From Bolinopsis microptera (taxonomy: Eukaryota > Ctenophora > Tentaculata > Lobata > Bolinopsidae): a stretch of 64,000 bases of DNA. Positions within the stretch are counted from its first letter, which is position 1, and each line of letters begins with the position of its first letter. The notes below the pieces were generated by a model. The model was not told the origin of the DNA. It saw only the letters and a program-made list of their open reading frames with translations, and made no database searches. The stretch covers positions 4,898,001 through 4,962,000 of the forward strand of contig NC_087074.1 of the NCBI RefSeq assembly GCF_026151205.1, in the 5' to 3' direction. A program made the translations under genes and the position numbers. Shown here piece after piece: positions 35,799 to 46,900 of the stretch.

Positions 35799-36327
35799 AT
35801 TAATCTATTGTATCGTTTCCTTAATAAATTAATAGATTTTTAGTGCTGTTATTAGTTTAAAATATAGTGGAAATCGTCTCCGAACTATGAACGTCCACGT
35901 CATGCAGGCCTCAACGGGAGATGCACAGAAAATAATTTGACAACCTTATTGTCCTTTTTCTAGTTTCTGTAGAAATTGTTACGAGAAAAAGGGCCACGTG
36001 CTATCAATACGAATGTGCGTTTTAGAATTGTATAACCTAGAACTCTTAATCCAATCAAGTAACCGTATTTTTGTAATTGTGTCAGCGTCCAGCGATAGGA
36101 TCACAACGTCAGTACAGCTATTTTGTGTAAAAAGATATGCCAAAACAGACTTACGTTAGTAGAATTTTTGAAATTTTGGGTATCAACACGAGCAGAAAAT
36201 TTTGCAAAAACGCCTGTGGAGTGAAAAAATATGGATAAAGAATATCAGATGGTTGCTTCTCGGAGGCAAAACTCCGATGATAAACACGAATACTGATCAG
36301 AAATCATCAGGTATACCCCCGATTTAC

Positions 36328-36477
36328 TTAAGGTACATGCTTTGGTGAGTTAGATGTTTATTATCAACATATGAGAGTTGCCCTGTGTTTAACAAGTCTA
36401 CTGCACTCGTGTAGGACCTTATAGTTTAACAAAAAACAAAATAGAGGATTTCATGTTCCTTGGAAGGTTCTAGAATA
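36328..36477. repeat. Direct repeat, left copy (about 150 bp)
   Basis: Nearly identical to 38836-38983 in the same orientation; both contain GTTTATTATCAACATATGAG and ATAGAGGATTTCATGTTCC. The copies bracket 2.4 kb that includes a LINE fragment. Confidence 0.8.
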
Positions 36478-37554
36478 TTGAAGGCTGTTACGGGAACTCT
36501 ATCTGCTCGATACGTAACAATTACATACTACAACATGCATTTCTAATTTCTTCTAATTCTTAAAATCATAAAAACCATCTATTTAAATGTATTTTTACCG
36601 TTGAATCGATTCAAATTAGTATCAAGTGATTTAAACTCAATTCTTATTGTCAAATTTGTCAATAACTGCTAAAAATGAATAGGCCTAATTTTCATGTTTC
36701 TTGACATTTTGAACAAAACAATTTGGTCGGCATTTTTTGTGAAGATGGTTTCCGTTTCTAAACCAGTTGTTACTGTCTCTTATAGTAGGGAAATGTAATA
36801 ATAAGACTGTCAATACAGGCGCCTTCCGTAAGAGGAACGTGATTACGAAACACAATCAGTGATTCATTTGGAACACAAGGCCAGGAAGTGTTATAGCTCG
36901 TCACATATCTGAACAGTCTTTAAATATGAACTTCTCGTTCAGGTAAACGCGAAATAAACGCAAAGTATGAGCGTTGAGCCACTTGCTCGGACATCCTTTT
37001 AAACTTTGGACTAAAGTTACAAAAGGGATTCTGGTCAGAGTTTGTCGAATCAAACACAGAAAGTTAATGCAATGTACAGGGTGAGTTGAAAATAGTGTGT
37101 GGAATGTAAAAATCGATCATTTTTTTGTGAAGGAGCAAATTTTGAAAGGTGAATTGCTATCAGTTCATAAACTTTACATATTTCATTCTTGCCTCTCATT
37201 TGATTCTAACTCATAATTTGGTTGATTTTTGGCAGTTTTCCAAAAAATCTTAAATTCGTCCTAATGGGGTTTTCAAATCGTGTGCCCTGAAAATCGAGTC
37301 TAAAAATCTATCTTCTCCTATATTTTTTAAGCAATCACCCTGCAACTTTTAGGATATGTTCTGGGGATAATTTAAAAGAGATGAGCTAGACAGAATTTTA
37401 AAATAGGCCTATAAAAATTTGATTCGATTTTGAAAATCGTGGACCTCAAAAAATCATCAAAAAACGAGGTCCAAGATTTTCATCAACATGACCTATCCCC
37501 GCATCATCAGCAACAAGGATTTATATGCTCGTTGCAATGTAACTCCACTTTCAG
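36478..37554. other. Intergenic repeat-derived DNA, no gene seen
   Basis: A mariner-like end TACAGGGTGAGTTG occurs near 37076. No coding sequence was recognised. Confidence 0.4.
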
Positions 37555-37815
37555 AGAGAGTTCATAAATCCCGCTGGAAAATCTTTGGCACATTCTTCGT
37601 AGCGACTGCAACTCACCACCACAACTAGCTCTAAATATTGCTGTTGACAGTATGTCAAATATGAAAGGTAGGATTGGTAGACATCAAAGTAATATTTTTA
37701 AAACTATTTTAGACACTTTGAATAAAAGAAATATTTATTTAAATAATAGTGACGACTTGACAGATTTAAGCCATTTAGCCTCGAACCGCCAATTGTGGAG
37801 AAATTTATTTTGAAT
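37555..37815 (+). mobile_element. Reverse transcriptase C-terminal fragment of a LINE
   Basis: Reads SRWKIFGH, then after a one-base deletion ILRSDCNSPPQLALNIAVDS and on to a stop at about 37813. The WKIFGHILR motif is typical of the end of non-LTR reverse transcriptases. Only the last 85 or so residues remain. Confidence 0.65.
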
Positions 37816-38835
37816 TTGTTTAGTTTGATAATTTCAGTTTTAAGTTCAATTTTTTTGCATAATTTTTGATTTTGATAATTTCAGTTTTAAGTTCCATTTT
37901 TTGCATTTATAGTAAGTTTTCAGTTCTGCAAGTAGACTTATCAGGTTTTTAGGATGTTCTTAGTATAAACTACTTTGGATTTGTGTAAAGTTCGATAATA
38001 ATAATTTTTGCAAATAACTTTTTTCGGTGTATCATGTATCAGATTAACTTAAAAACATTCGTTTCGTATTCGTTTTTATTTTTTACTCTGCCTAGAGGCA
38101 GAGCTCGGTGTTTTCACAAATGACCAAGTTTGCTGCGCGCATTGTGATTGACGCACATGATACAGAAGCATTTAGCTTTATTACTATGCATGCGCTCTGC
38201 AAAAAACAGCTATAAGTATAACTTATAAACGAACTTGAGTCCATTTTAGCTCATTTCTTTACACAAATACAATATAGAGATTGAAATTAAATTGTGTGAT
38301 CTTACTCATACTGATGACATGCAATGACAAAATATAAATTTAATTGCTCAATTGGCCTAAAAATTATATAGTTATACTGTCAAAGTTTAAAATAAAGCAG
38401 CGCATTTTCATAGCACGTGACTAAAAAGGCCTAATTTTTAATTCAAAGCGGATTCTGTCTCTGGAGTTTGACATATTATATGTTTGTGTTAAATGATTTG
38501 TTAATGTTAGGTCGCCAAACTTGAAGCAGAAAGTAACATTTCCCCTTAACACTCAAACAGCATTCTATGCTAATAGACGTAAAGAAGTTTTACTTTCAGG
38601 GTTATAAATCTTTGTGGATGTTACCGGCCCGTAAATATTTTTATTTGTAAACTTGTACTGTTGACTATACTCGGCGAATTTGCTGAATGAATCATATACG
38701 ATTTCATTTATAAAATTATAAATCTAAATGCTATATGATTTCACCACTACACACTGTCCACCCCTTTTACATTTTAAAAAGTTCCGCCGTCGTAGTCTCT
38801 CTTCCCCAATTGTAAATAAAGATACTGTAAGGTAA
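37816..38835. other. Intergenic DNA, nothing recognised
   Basis: AT-rich sequence with no open frame of note and no clear repeat structure. Confidence 0.4.
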
Positions 38836-38983
38836 AAGGTACATGGTTTGGTGAGGTAAATGTTTATTATCAACATATGAGAGTTGCCCTGGGTTTAACA
38901 AGTCTACTGTAGGACCTTATAGTTTAACAACAAACCAAAATAGAGGATTTCATGTTCCATGACGCATGAAAGGTTCTAGAAGA
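38836..38983. repeat. Direct repeat, right copy (about 150 bp)
   Basis: Second copy of 36328-36477, with a 13-bp deletion around 38907 and a small insertion near 38962. The outer sequences of the two copies do not match. Confidence 0.8.
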
Positions 38984-39385
38984 CGTTCCACTTTCAAAGT
39001 GAATCTTTATGGATGTTAACTGTAACTATTTCAATTTGCAATAACGAGCGCAGCTCAGCCATCAGCGCGCGCAGGTTGGTAAATTATAAACATATAGTTA
39101 TACGGTGAATAATATTAAATTTGATCTATAAAGTTTAAGTCCCGTCACAGTGTCCTCCGCTGTAGTCTCTAGGATCCCTAATGCTCTAATGGAACTCGTG
39201 AATAATATCAAATGTAAGGCAGGGGAACGCAAAGTAAAAGCCCCTCCCTCAAGAGAGTTATAATCATCAATCAAGCTGCACACTAAAAACCTTTTTATTT
39301 TTGTCCTAATCGCACCATATCACGTATGAATTTTAATTCTCTGTACTTCAAACGATAAATCATAAAGGAACCATTTTTATTTAAG

Positions 39386-40443
39386 GATATAGATCATGAT
39401 TCCGAGTCGCTGAAAGAAATTCTAAAAGTGAGGGCAGAAAAGCACGAATTAGAATACACGTTAATCTGCAATGAAAGCAGTGATAGATCTACACGTGCAA
39501 TTAATCAGGCAAGAGAAAAAGAAAGCTCAAGTTGGTTGACTGTCCTACCTCTTAAGTCTTATGCTCTTATGGGTTCACATTGAACAAAGGGGAATTCAGG
39601 GATAGTCTACTTCTTCGATATAACAAAGACCTTCCACGATTACCTCAATCCTGTGTTTGTGGGGCCAAAATGGACATCAACCATGCTCTAAACTGTCCAA
39701 CTCCAAGAGGAGGCTACACTGCTACATCATCATCCGCCACAACTCAGTTAGGGATTTCATATCCAAACAACTATCAACTGTTTGCAAAGACGTAGAATGT
39801 GAGCCCCACCTACAGACTTTAGACGGGGAGACTTTCTCAACAAGTACCACACTAACAGGAGACAATGCCCACCCTGACGTCCGTGCCAGGGAATTCTATC
39901 GTCCAGAACAGAACTCCTATTCACTATTTCGACATAAAGTTTCTCAATCCCAATTCTGAGTCTTATCTCTCATCATCAACAGAAAAAATATACGAGAGAG
40001 CTGAGACTCAGAAGCGGAGGTAATACAACGAGAGAATATTGAATGTCGAACATGGGAGTTTCTGTCCAGTGTCCACTGGTGTACTCTGTCACGGGTGGCA
40101 GCGGGCCAGAAGCGAAAACATTCTTTAGATTATTGTGTGAGAAAATAAGTTATAAAACTCAACAAAATTATTCAGATGTTGTCAATTTTTTAAGATGTAA
40201 TCTATCATTTATTATCAGGAAGCTGGTTCTCCTGTGTATAAGAGGAACCAGATCTTCTGTCAATTCAGTTGACAAAAGTTGTGAAAGCGACTTTGAGTTC
40301 GCATGCTTTGTATCAAAGCTTAGCTAATTATGATTCCTATGGACTCAATTAATTGTTGATTCAAATCTGGTCAATATACATTGTTGTAAATTATATTGTT
40401 ATATATTATTCTATTTGTTTTCCAAAAAAATTTAAAAAAATGT
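39386..40443 (+). mobile_element. Retroelement 3' fragment inserted behind gene B, with probable 12-bp target duplication
   Basis: Broken frames give SWLTVLP, LNKGEFRDSLLLRYNKDL, CVCGAKMDINHALNCP and RHNSVRDFISKQLSTVCKDV, the conserved C-terminal region of a class of animal reverse-transcriptase elements. At least three frameshifts are visible. The flanks TTTTATTTAAGG (about 39375-39386) and TTTTATTTAAGG (about 40443-40454) look like a target duplication. The sequences outside join up with the flank of gene A near 23615-23690, so the insertion came after the A/B duplication. Confidence 0.75.
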
Positions 40444-40894
40444 TTTATTTAAGGCTACGAATGTTCAACTTTCTTCTATATTAATAGTACTAAAGTCAAA
40501 CCGCTTTTTACCGGCCGGGCCGGGAGGAACGAGTAAAAGTGCACAGTATAGAAAAAGAAACCTGGTTCACGTGATGGCACTCCCCAGTACTTGTCAAGGG
40601 TCTCATGTAATACCCATTATAACTCATTATTTAGAGCATTGTATTTTTATGTACATTTGTTGAAAAAAGAAGAAATCCGGTATATCGAGGTCCAGTATAA
40701 ACAGGCCCGGTATGAAGGAGTTTCACTGTATTACTGATATAACAATAAAAACAATTTGAAAAACAATAACCATGGTTTTGTATTTTAAAATGGGGTCTAT
40801 ACAATTAAATTATGAGTTTCACATGACAATTCATGATTCAGGAAGGTTTTTAAAATTTACCCGCATGCAAATTGTTTATCCAAATGGCTACATA

Positions 40895-40900
40895 TTTATT
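40895..40900 (-). terminator. Polyadenylation signal of gene B
   Basis: AATAAA on the minus strand, 47 bp behind the stop codon of gene B. Gene A has no exact AATAAA at the matching place. Confidence 0.55.
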
Positions 40901-40946
40901 TCATAGTATAGATTTAAAAATATCATCATTCGCCTTTGATCGATTT

Positions 40947-43900
40947 TTAATTGTCCTTATTTTTCTTGCTTCCCTTCTCTTTCTTCTCTTTCTTCTCTTT
41001 CTTCTCTTTAGGCTCTTTAGGCTCTTTAGGCTCTCTCTTTTTCTTCTCTTTTTTTGTTACGGTGAAGTTGATAGGGTCAGAAATGTACTCTTTGCCCTTA
41101 ACCGTGACTATGGCTCTGTAAGAATAGTAGTAGTCAAAAGTCTCCAGTTATAATAATCCCGTGATAATTCTAACAAGGGTGCAGTTAAATCTACCCCAGT
41201 ATTTCAATTGTAGCAAACTTATTTGATAGAACTTGAACACTTACACATATGGTCCACTATTTTTAGGTTTCCTTTGTTTGCCATATGCTCTGGTATAAGT
41301 GCCATCTTTAACTTTACTAAACTTGCAACTTGTTGGCTTCTGATTCTTATAGAGACAAATCTTCACAGCTTGTGGTCCGATTTTCTGAAATAAATAAGTG
41401 CATTAAGATTCAGGTATAGTTAAGATGTAACTTTAGAGATAGATAAACTTATATTCTGTCTAACTCTACCAGGATGCACTCAGAGGAGTGGTGGGGGGGG
41501 GGGGGGGTCACCCTGTATTTAATCAGATCGCCTTACCCCGATTGTGGAGTCGATATCCCACGCTAGAACGCAAGGCTTCTTCTCTCCCTGTTTGCATGTA
41601 AGGTCATCCACTTGAGACGTGATGGTAACTTCGTTCTCAACTCCTCCTACTTCAATATCTACCGAATCCTCCGAACCCTGCCCTTTGGCGTGACATGTAC
41701 ACGTTCCTTTGTCAGACAGTTTAGCTGGCTTCAGTATCAGTACGCTGTACGTCTCTGAAAAAAAAGTTGTTATAATTCTAATAGGTTATAAAGAATTCGC
41801 AGAAATTATTTATTTGATTGTGAGATCACGTAACTAGGATAAGAATTGAATTACAAATTTCTTTGGTTTAGGAATTGTTTCGCAAAATATAAGAATATAG
41901 ATGTTGATGAGACTGATCTCTGCCCCTCCACCCCTTCAAAAACCAATAACAACGTGCACTTTGTAAGCGAGTATATAAGAAAACCTAAATTCCATACTCA
42001 CTTTTGTTGTTAATTCTGACATTTCCCTCTCCAGCTTTTAATCGCTTTCCGTTGCAAGTCCACCACAGTTCCGTGATAACGTCCAGTTTGTTGCACTGAA
42101 AGTAAGTAAATACCTTACTCGACATCTAATTATAAACGCGACGAAACGTTTTATCAACATGGTGTGGAAAACAACCAAAAGTTTTACACTTACAAACGTT
42201 TTACAGGGGTGACCACAAGGCTTCAATGTTTTTGTCTTATAATAGTGGTCATTTTGACCACAGCCCCCTACGGAGAAGAAACTATCAAATTCGTAATATC
42301 ATCAAAAATTATTTTTACCTGAAGCTTTACCACCTGTCCCTCGACGAAAGCTACGACTTCTTTTTCTGCCTCAACCAGGTCTTTTTCTTTGAGTGGCAGA
42401 GCAACCTCGAACACTCCTTCGGATGTTTTCCCATCCTTCTCCACAACACACTTGAACTGTCCTTCTTTCTTAGCATCCATTTTCTTGATAGTCAAGGTCA
42501 AACCGTCGTCAGAAATGGAATACGTCCTTTTTGCTTTGGAGAGATCCGCCATACCTGGGGCAAACTTGAACCACTTAACATTGTCCTTGGTCACTTCCAC
42601 GCCGTTCACCCTACAAGTCAGAGCTAAGGGTTCTTTGACGACAGCATCAGGCTTAGGATTAACTGCCTCCACCCAGTTAGCAAGACATATGGGACAACAT
42701 TCTCCTTCTTCATCAACCTCGATCTCATCATCACCACATGTAACTTTACATTTCTTGTCTTCACACTCTTCCTGCCCCTTACCCACACACTTGCAATCCA
42801 GACATTCTGCTCCCTTCTCGTACTTGTCTCCAACATCGTAGAGCTGGCCAGCATATTCGCACTTGCAGTTATCTAGGCCAACACATTTTCCTTCCTCCAT
42901 CATCTGTCCCTCGGGACAGAAACATCCAGACTGAGACTTTTTACCACCGTTAGGTTTTTGGCAGGACGGTGCTGGTTTAGGTCCCCTTTGTTTGAATACG
43001 GATCCTTCTGGACACTCAGGTTTACACTTGCTATCAGGGAAGTTGATTTGCCATCCATCAGTATCGATTCCCTTAGCTTTGCACTCTCCAGCCAACTGTT
43101 CGAGAATGGGGCATGCACAGGCAACATCAAAACACATACATATCTCTTGTACTGCCTGTGTTGCGAAGGGTTCTTGGTCCACAACATCTGCACACTTTGA
43201 GAAGGGACTTTTCTTAAGAATGTTAGCTATATGTTTCTCATAACCTGGCTTCTCAAGTGTCTGAAACATCAATTCACACATGTCTGGAGGAGGCTCCGGT
43301 ATAGGGCAGTCTGTTTCGTCATCTTGAGCCCACGCTGTCCCGAAATCTTCAGCACTATAGGGTGATAAGTATTACTATAAATGTATCAATCCGATTAAGG
43401 TAAACATCGGAATAGACTTAAAGTCAGGATTGGTTAATTTTTAGGGGTGGTGCTTTGCTCAAGTAAGTAAGTAATACCTGCAGGGAGATTTGTTTAAAAC
43501 ATATAAGTGATACGAAAAGTTGTTTTAGCAGGAGCTTTCAAAATTCATGTGTAAATCGTCTTCAGCTAGGGATGATATTGTGAAGGGGTGATTCATATTA
43601 TATGTGATAGAGAAAACATACAGAAAACAACATATCACACAAAACTTTAATGTGTACGTTGCATACTCTCCAGCACTTGAAGAGTCTTTACTTTATTCAA
43701 TTTTACTACACAACTTTTATCCTCCCCCTTATTATAGTCATTAGAGCGTATTCAATTATTTTAACAAAGATACAGGACTAACCTTTCAAGTACGTCTCCC
43801 TCAGGTCCAGTCAGATCGTTTGTTTTATCGTCGTCCCATTTACCACACATGCCGGTTGAGAAGCCCTTGCAGGAGCCGTGAATGTCAATCGAGTAGCTGG

Positions 43901-46900
43901 AGACCTTGTCCCACTGCAGGTAAACCAAAGGATCTTTTCCGTCTTGTGTAATCGTCATCGTGTATGTGCCTGCAGGATTGATGATTATGTAAGATCTCAA
44001 CTATAAGATTATTCTTGTCTTGAGTTGCAATGTTATTCATGTTGTTAAAGGTAGTTTAGTAGTTCGTTTTCCAACATGTTGATAATTCGAATTCCAATTG
44101 ACAATAGTTTTATAGAGGCATTAAGGAGCTAATGGGTAGTGAGCAATGTATAATACTGTTCACATTATCCAATGAGGGTTAGAACGATGTATCTTTCTTA
44201 GTTGATAAGTGGATAATGGAGCCATGTTTTACACTCAAATACTGAGTGTAGAACATGGCTCCAGTGACTCAGTACTCTGACTCACTAAACCTAATTAAAT
44301 GTGTGAGAGGGGCTAGAGCAAAAACAAAGGACAGCTATGTTAGTGAAGGCTTTCAGGTACACTTCATGTTACTGAAGACTTTCAAGTATATTTGGCAATG
44401 AAGCCGTATATTAAGCCGCATTTAAGCCACATTGTAAGCCAACTTTTCAGTAAAACATCGATTTGCTGTGGAGTTGGGGGAATGGAAACATCCGCATGGT
44501 AAATCGGGGTTTTGTTTGTTTATATTATGCATAATATCTAATTAATTGGAATTGGAAAGGAAATGGCCGCGGTAAATCGGGGTTGGTGGTGAATCGGGGC
44601 GCGGTTTATGAATATCGGGGTTTTACTGTGCTTAGCACATGCTTTCATTTTGTGTACTGTCCAAAGAAGAAAATTATTATTTATCCAACAAAATGATGAA
44701 AGTTACAACTTTTATTTAAAAACGAACCTTTGTCTTCAAGTACAATCTTGGATCCGTCTTTGTAAGACTGATGCATAGGAACAGCAACAGCAACACCATT
44801 CAGTGTCACAATGTTGCCTTCCAGCTTAAATACGTCCGTTTTGAATGCTACCTGGGGGTGTATTCACTATTCAACCTAGTCGGATCGGATATCTTCTTAA
44901 CGATAACGATAACAGTTGTAGAAATTTGAACAGCATTGTTCTGTGATCAAATTAATCTTCATCTATCTCAAGGAAGTGTCTTTAGGAAGTTTACAAGACA
45001 ACTGTTTGCTTTGTGCTTCAGTTTATCAAAACGTAATTGCCCCTTTAAAGCCTTGGTTATAAATCTGATATAAACTATAATAAATAAAACTTATACAAAC
45101 TCAAGACGAAATCTTACCTCAATATATTTGGTGCTAGTACTGGCCTTGTTTTTCTCATGGTCAGCATACATCGCCACATCACCACAACTGAAGAAGTTGT
45201 ACTTGCAGTCACCCTTGAAAGCAAACTCAGACCCGTCGAATGTGTTGTAGAATGGATCAGCAGCAGCGGAACAGTGACCTGGCTCAGGAATGCAGGTCTT
45301 GACACAGTTGTCATTAAACCAGACCACAGGGGTGGGATCTTCGCACTCTTCCTCGTCATCAATACAGGCACAGTGATGTACTCCTTGTGCATCACACGTG
45401 CACTCTTCTGTCTCCTGAGGGTTATAAATGGTACCTTCTTCAAAGCTCGTACCATCCTCATGCTCACAAACTGCAGGCATTACCACATCTACTTCAAAGT
45501 CGTCACTAGCAGTGACTCCATCCTTGGTTGCCTGGCAAGTGTAGGTTGCATCATCATCAGCATCAGCGTCAGATACAGTCAGCATCTTCCTGTAAAGAAA
45601 ATACAACTTATATTGAAGTACTAAAACACACAGCTTCAAACGAAGTTTATGGGAAAGCAAAAATGAATAAAGATATAAATGGCCAAATTAATTATTGTAA
45701 GAACACCCACTTGTTTCTGGAGATTCCCTTAGTTATCTTTTTACCGTCCTTCAGCCAAACAATGTTCTTCCTGCTGACCCCCTCTACAAGTACTTCACAT
45801 GTCAGAGTTACAGACTGTCCTTTCTTGATCTGGTTGTCGGGGTTCTCTGCCTGGAAAGGATGCTTGTTTAAAACGAACAACAGTCACACTTTACAACACA
45901 TTTCACACATAGGTGGAGCTTCACTTAGTTTGATCTAACAACTAAAATATTAACTTACCACGACCCAGTTATCAAGACAGTAGTTACAGCACTCATCATC
46001 CTTCCTAGCCTCTAGCTGGTCTTCCTCGCAGTTAAGAGTTGGACACGCCTTGTCTTGACACGACATCTCCCCTGCATCTTGACAAGTACATGTCTGACAC
46101 TCTGCTTTCTCTTCTATAACTGCACCGTTCTCATAGAACTGTCCCTCGTAGAGACACTTGCACCCGCTAGCATCAACACAAACTCCATCCTGTAGGAACT
46201 TTCCGTCCGGACAGAAACACCCTCTTTCAGTCCCGGTCTTCTCTGGCTCCTTGTCGAGACAAGTTGGTACTGGAGTGGCTCCGTCAGATAGGTACACTGT
46301 TGGTTCAGCACATACGTACGCTGAGGGAGAGATTAAAATGTTTTTTAATCTTTTAGATTTCTAAGAAATGGGCCCAGCTCGACTAAGCCTTGTTTATTCT
46401 AGAAAAAATGGCAATCACGAGTAATCACTAATCAGTAACTTACGACAATATGCAACATTTTCTCTCCAATTAGCGGCATTAAAGCCATTATTCTGACATT
46501 GTGTAGCGTACACATCAAGTTGAGCACAGGCACACGCCTGAGGAAATATCATTTTAAGGAATTGATAGACATGTGTGTAGTCAGTGTGTAGTCAGTGTGT
46601 AGTCAGTGTGTAGTCAGTGTGTAGTCAGTGTGTAGTAAGTGTGTAGTCAGTGTGTAGTCAGTGTGTAGTCAGTGTGTAGTCAGTGTGTAGTCAGTGTGTA
46701 GTCAGTGTGTAGTCAGTGTGTAGTCAGTGTGTAGTCAGTGTGTAGCCAGTGTGTAGTCAGTGTGTAGTCAGTGTGTAGTCAGTGTGTAGTCAGTGTGTAG
46801 TCAGTGTGTAGTCAGTGTGTAGTCAGTGTGTAGTCAGTGTGTAGTCAGTGTATCCTAGACAAGATAAATTTGAAAAATCGTGCCACCAACACAAAAATAA

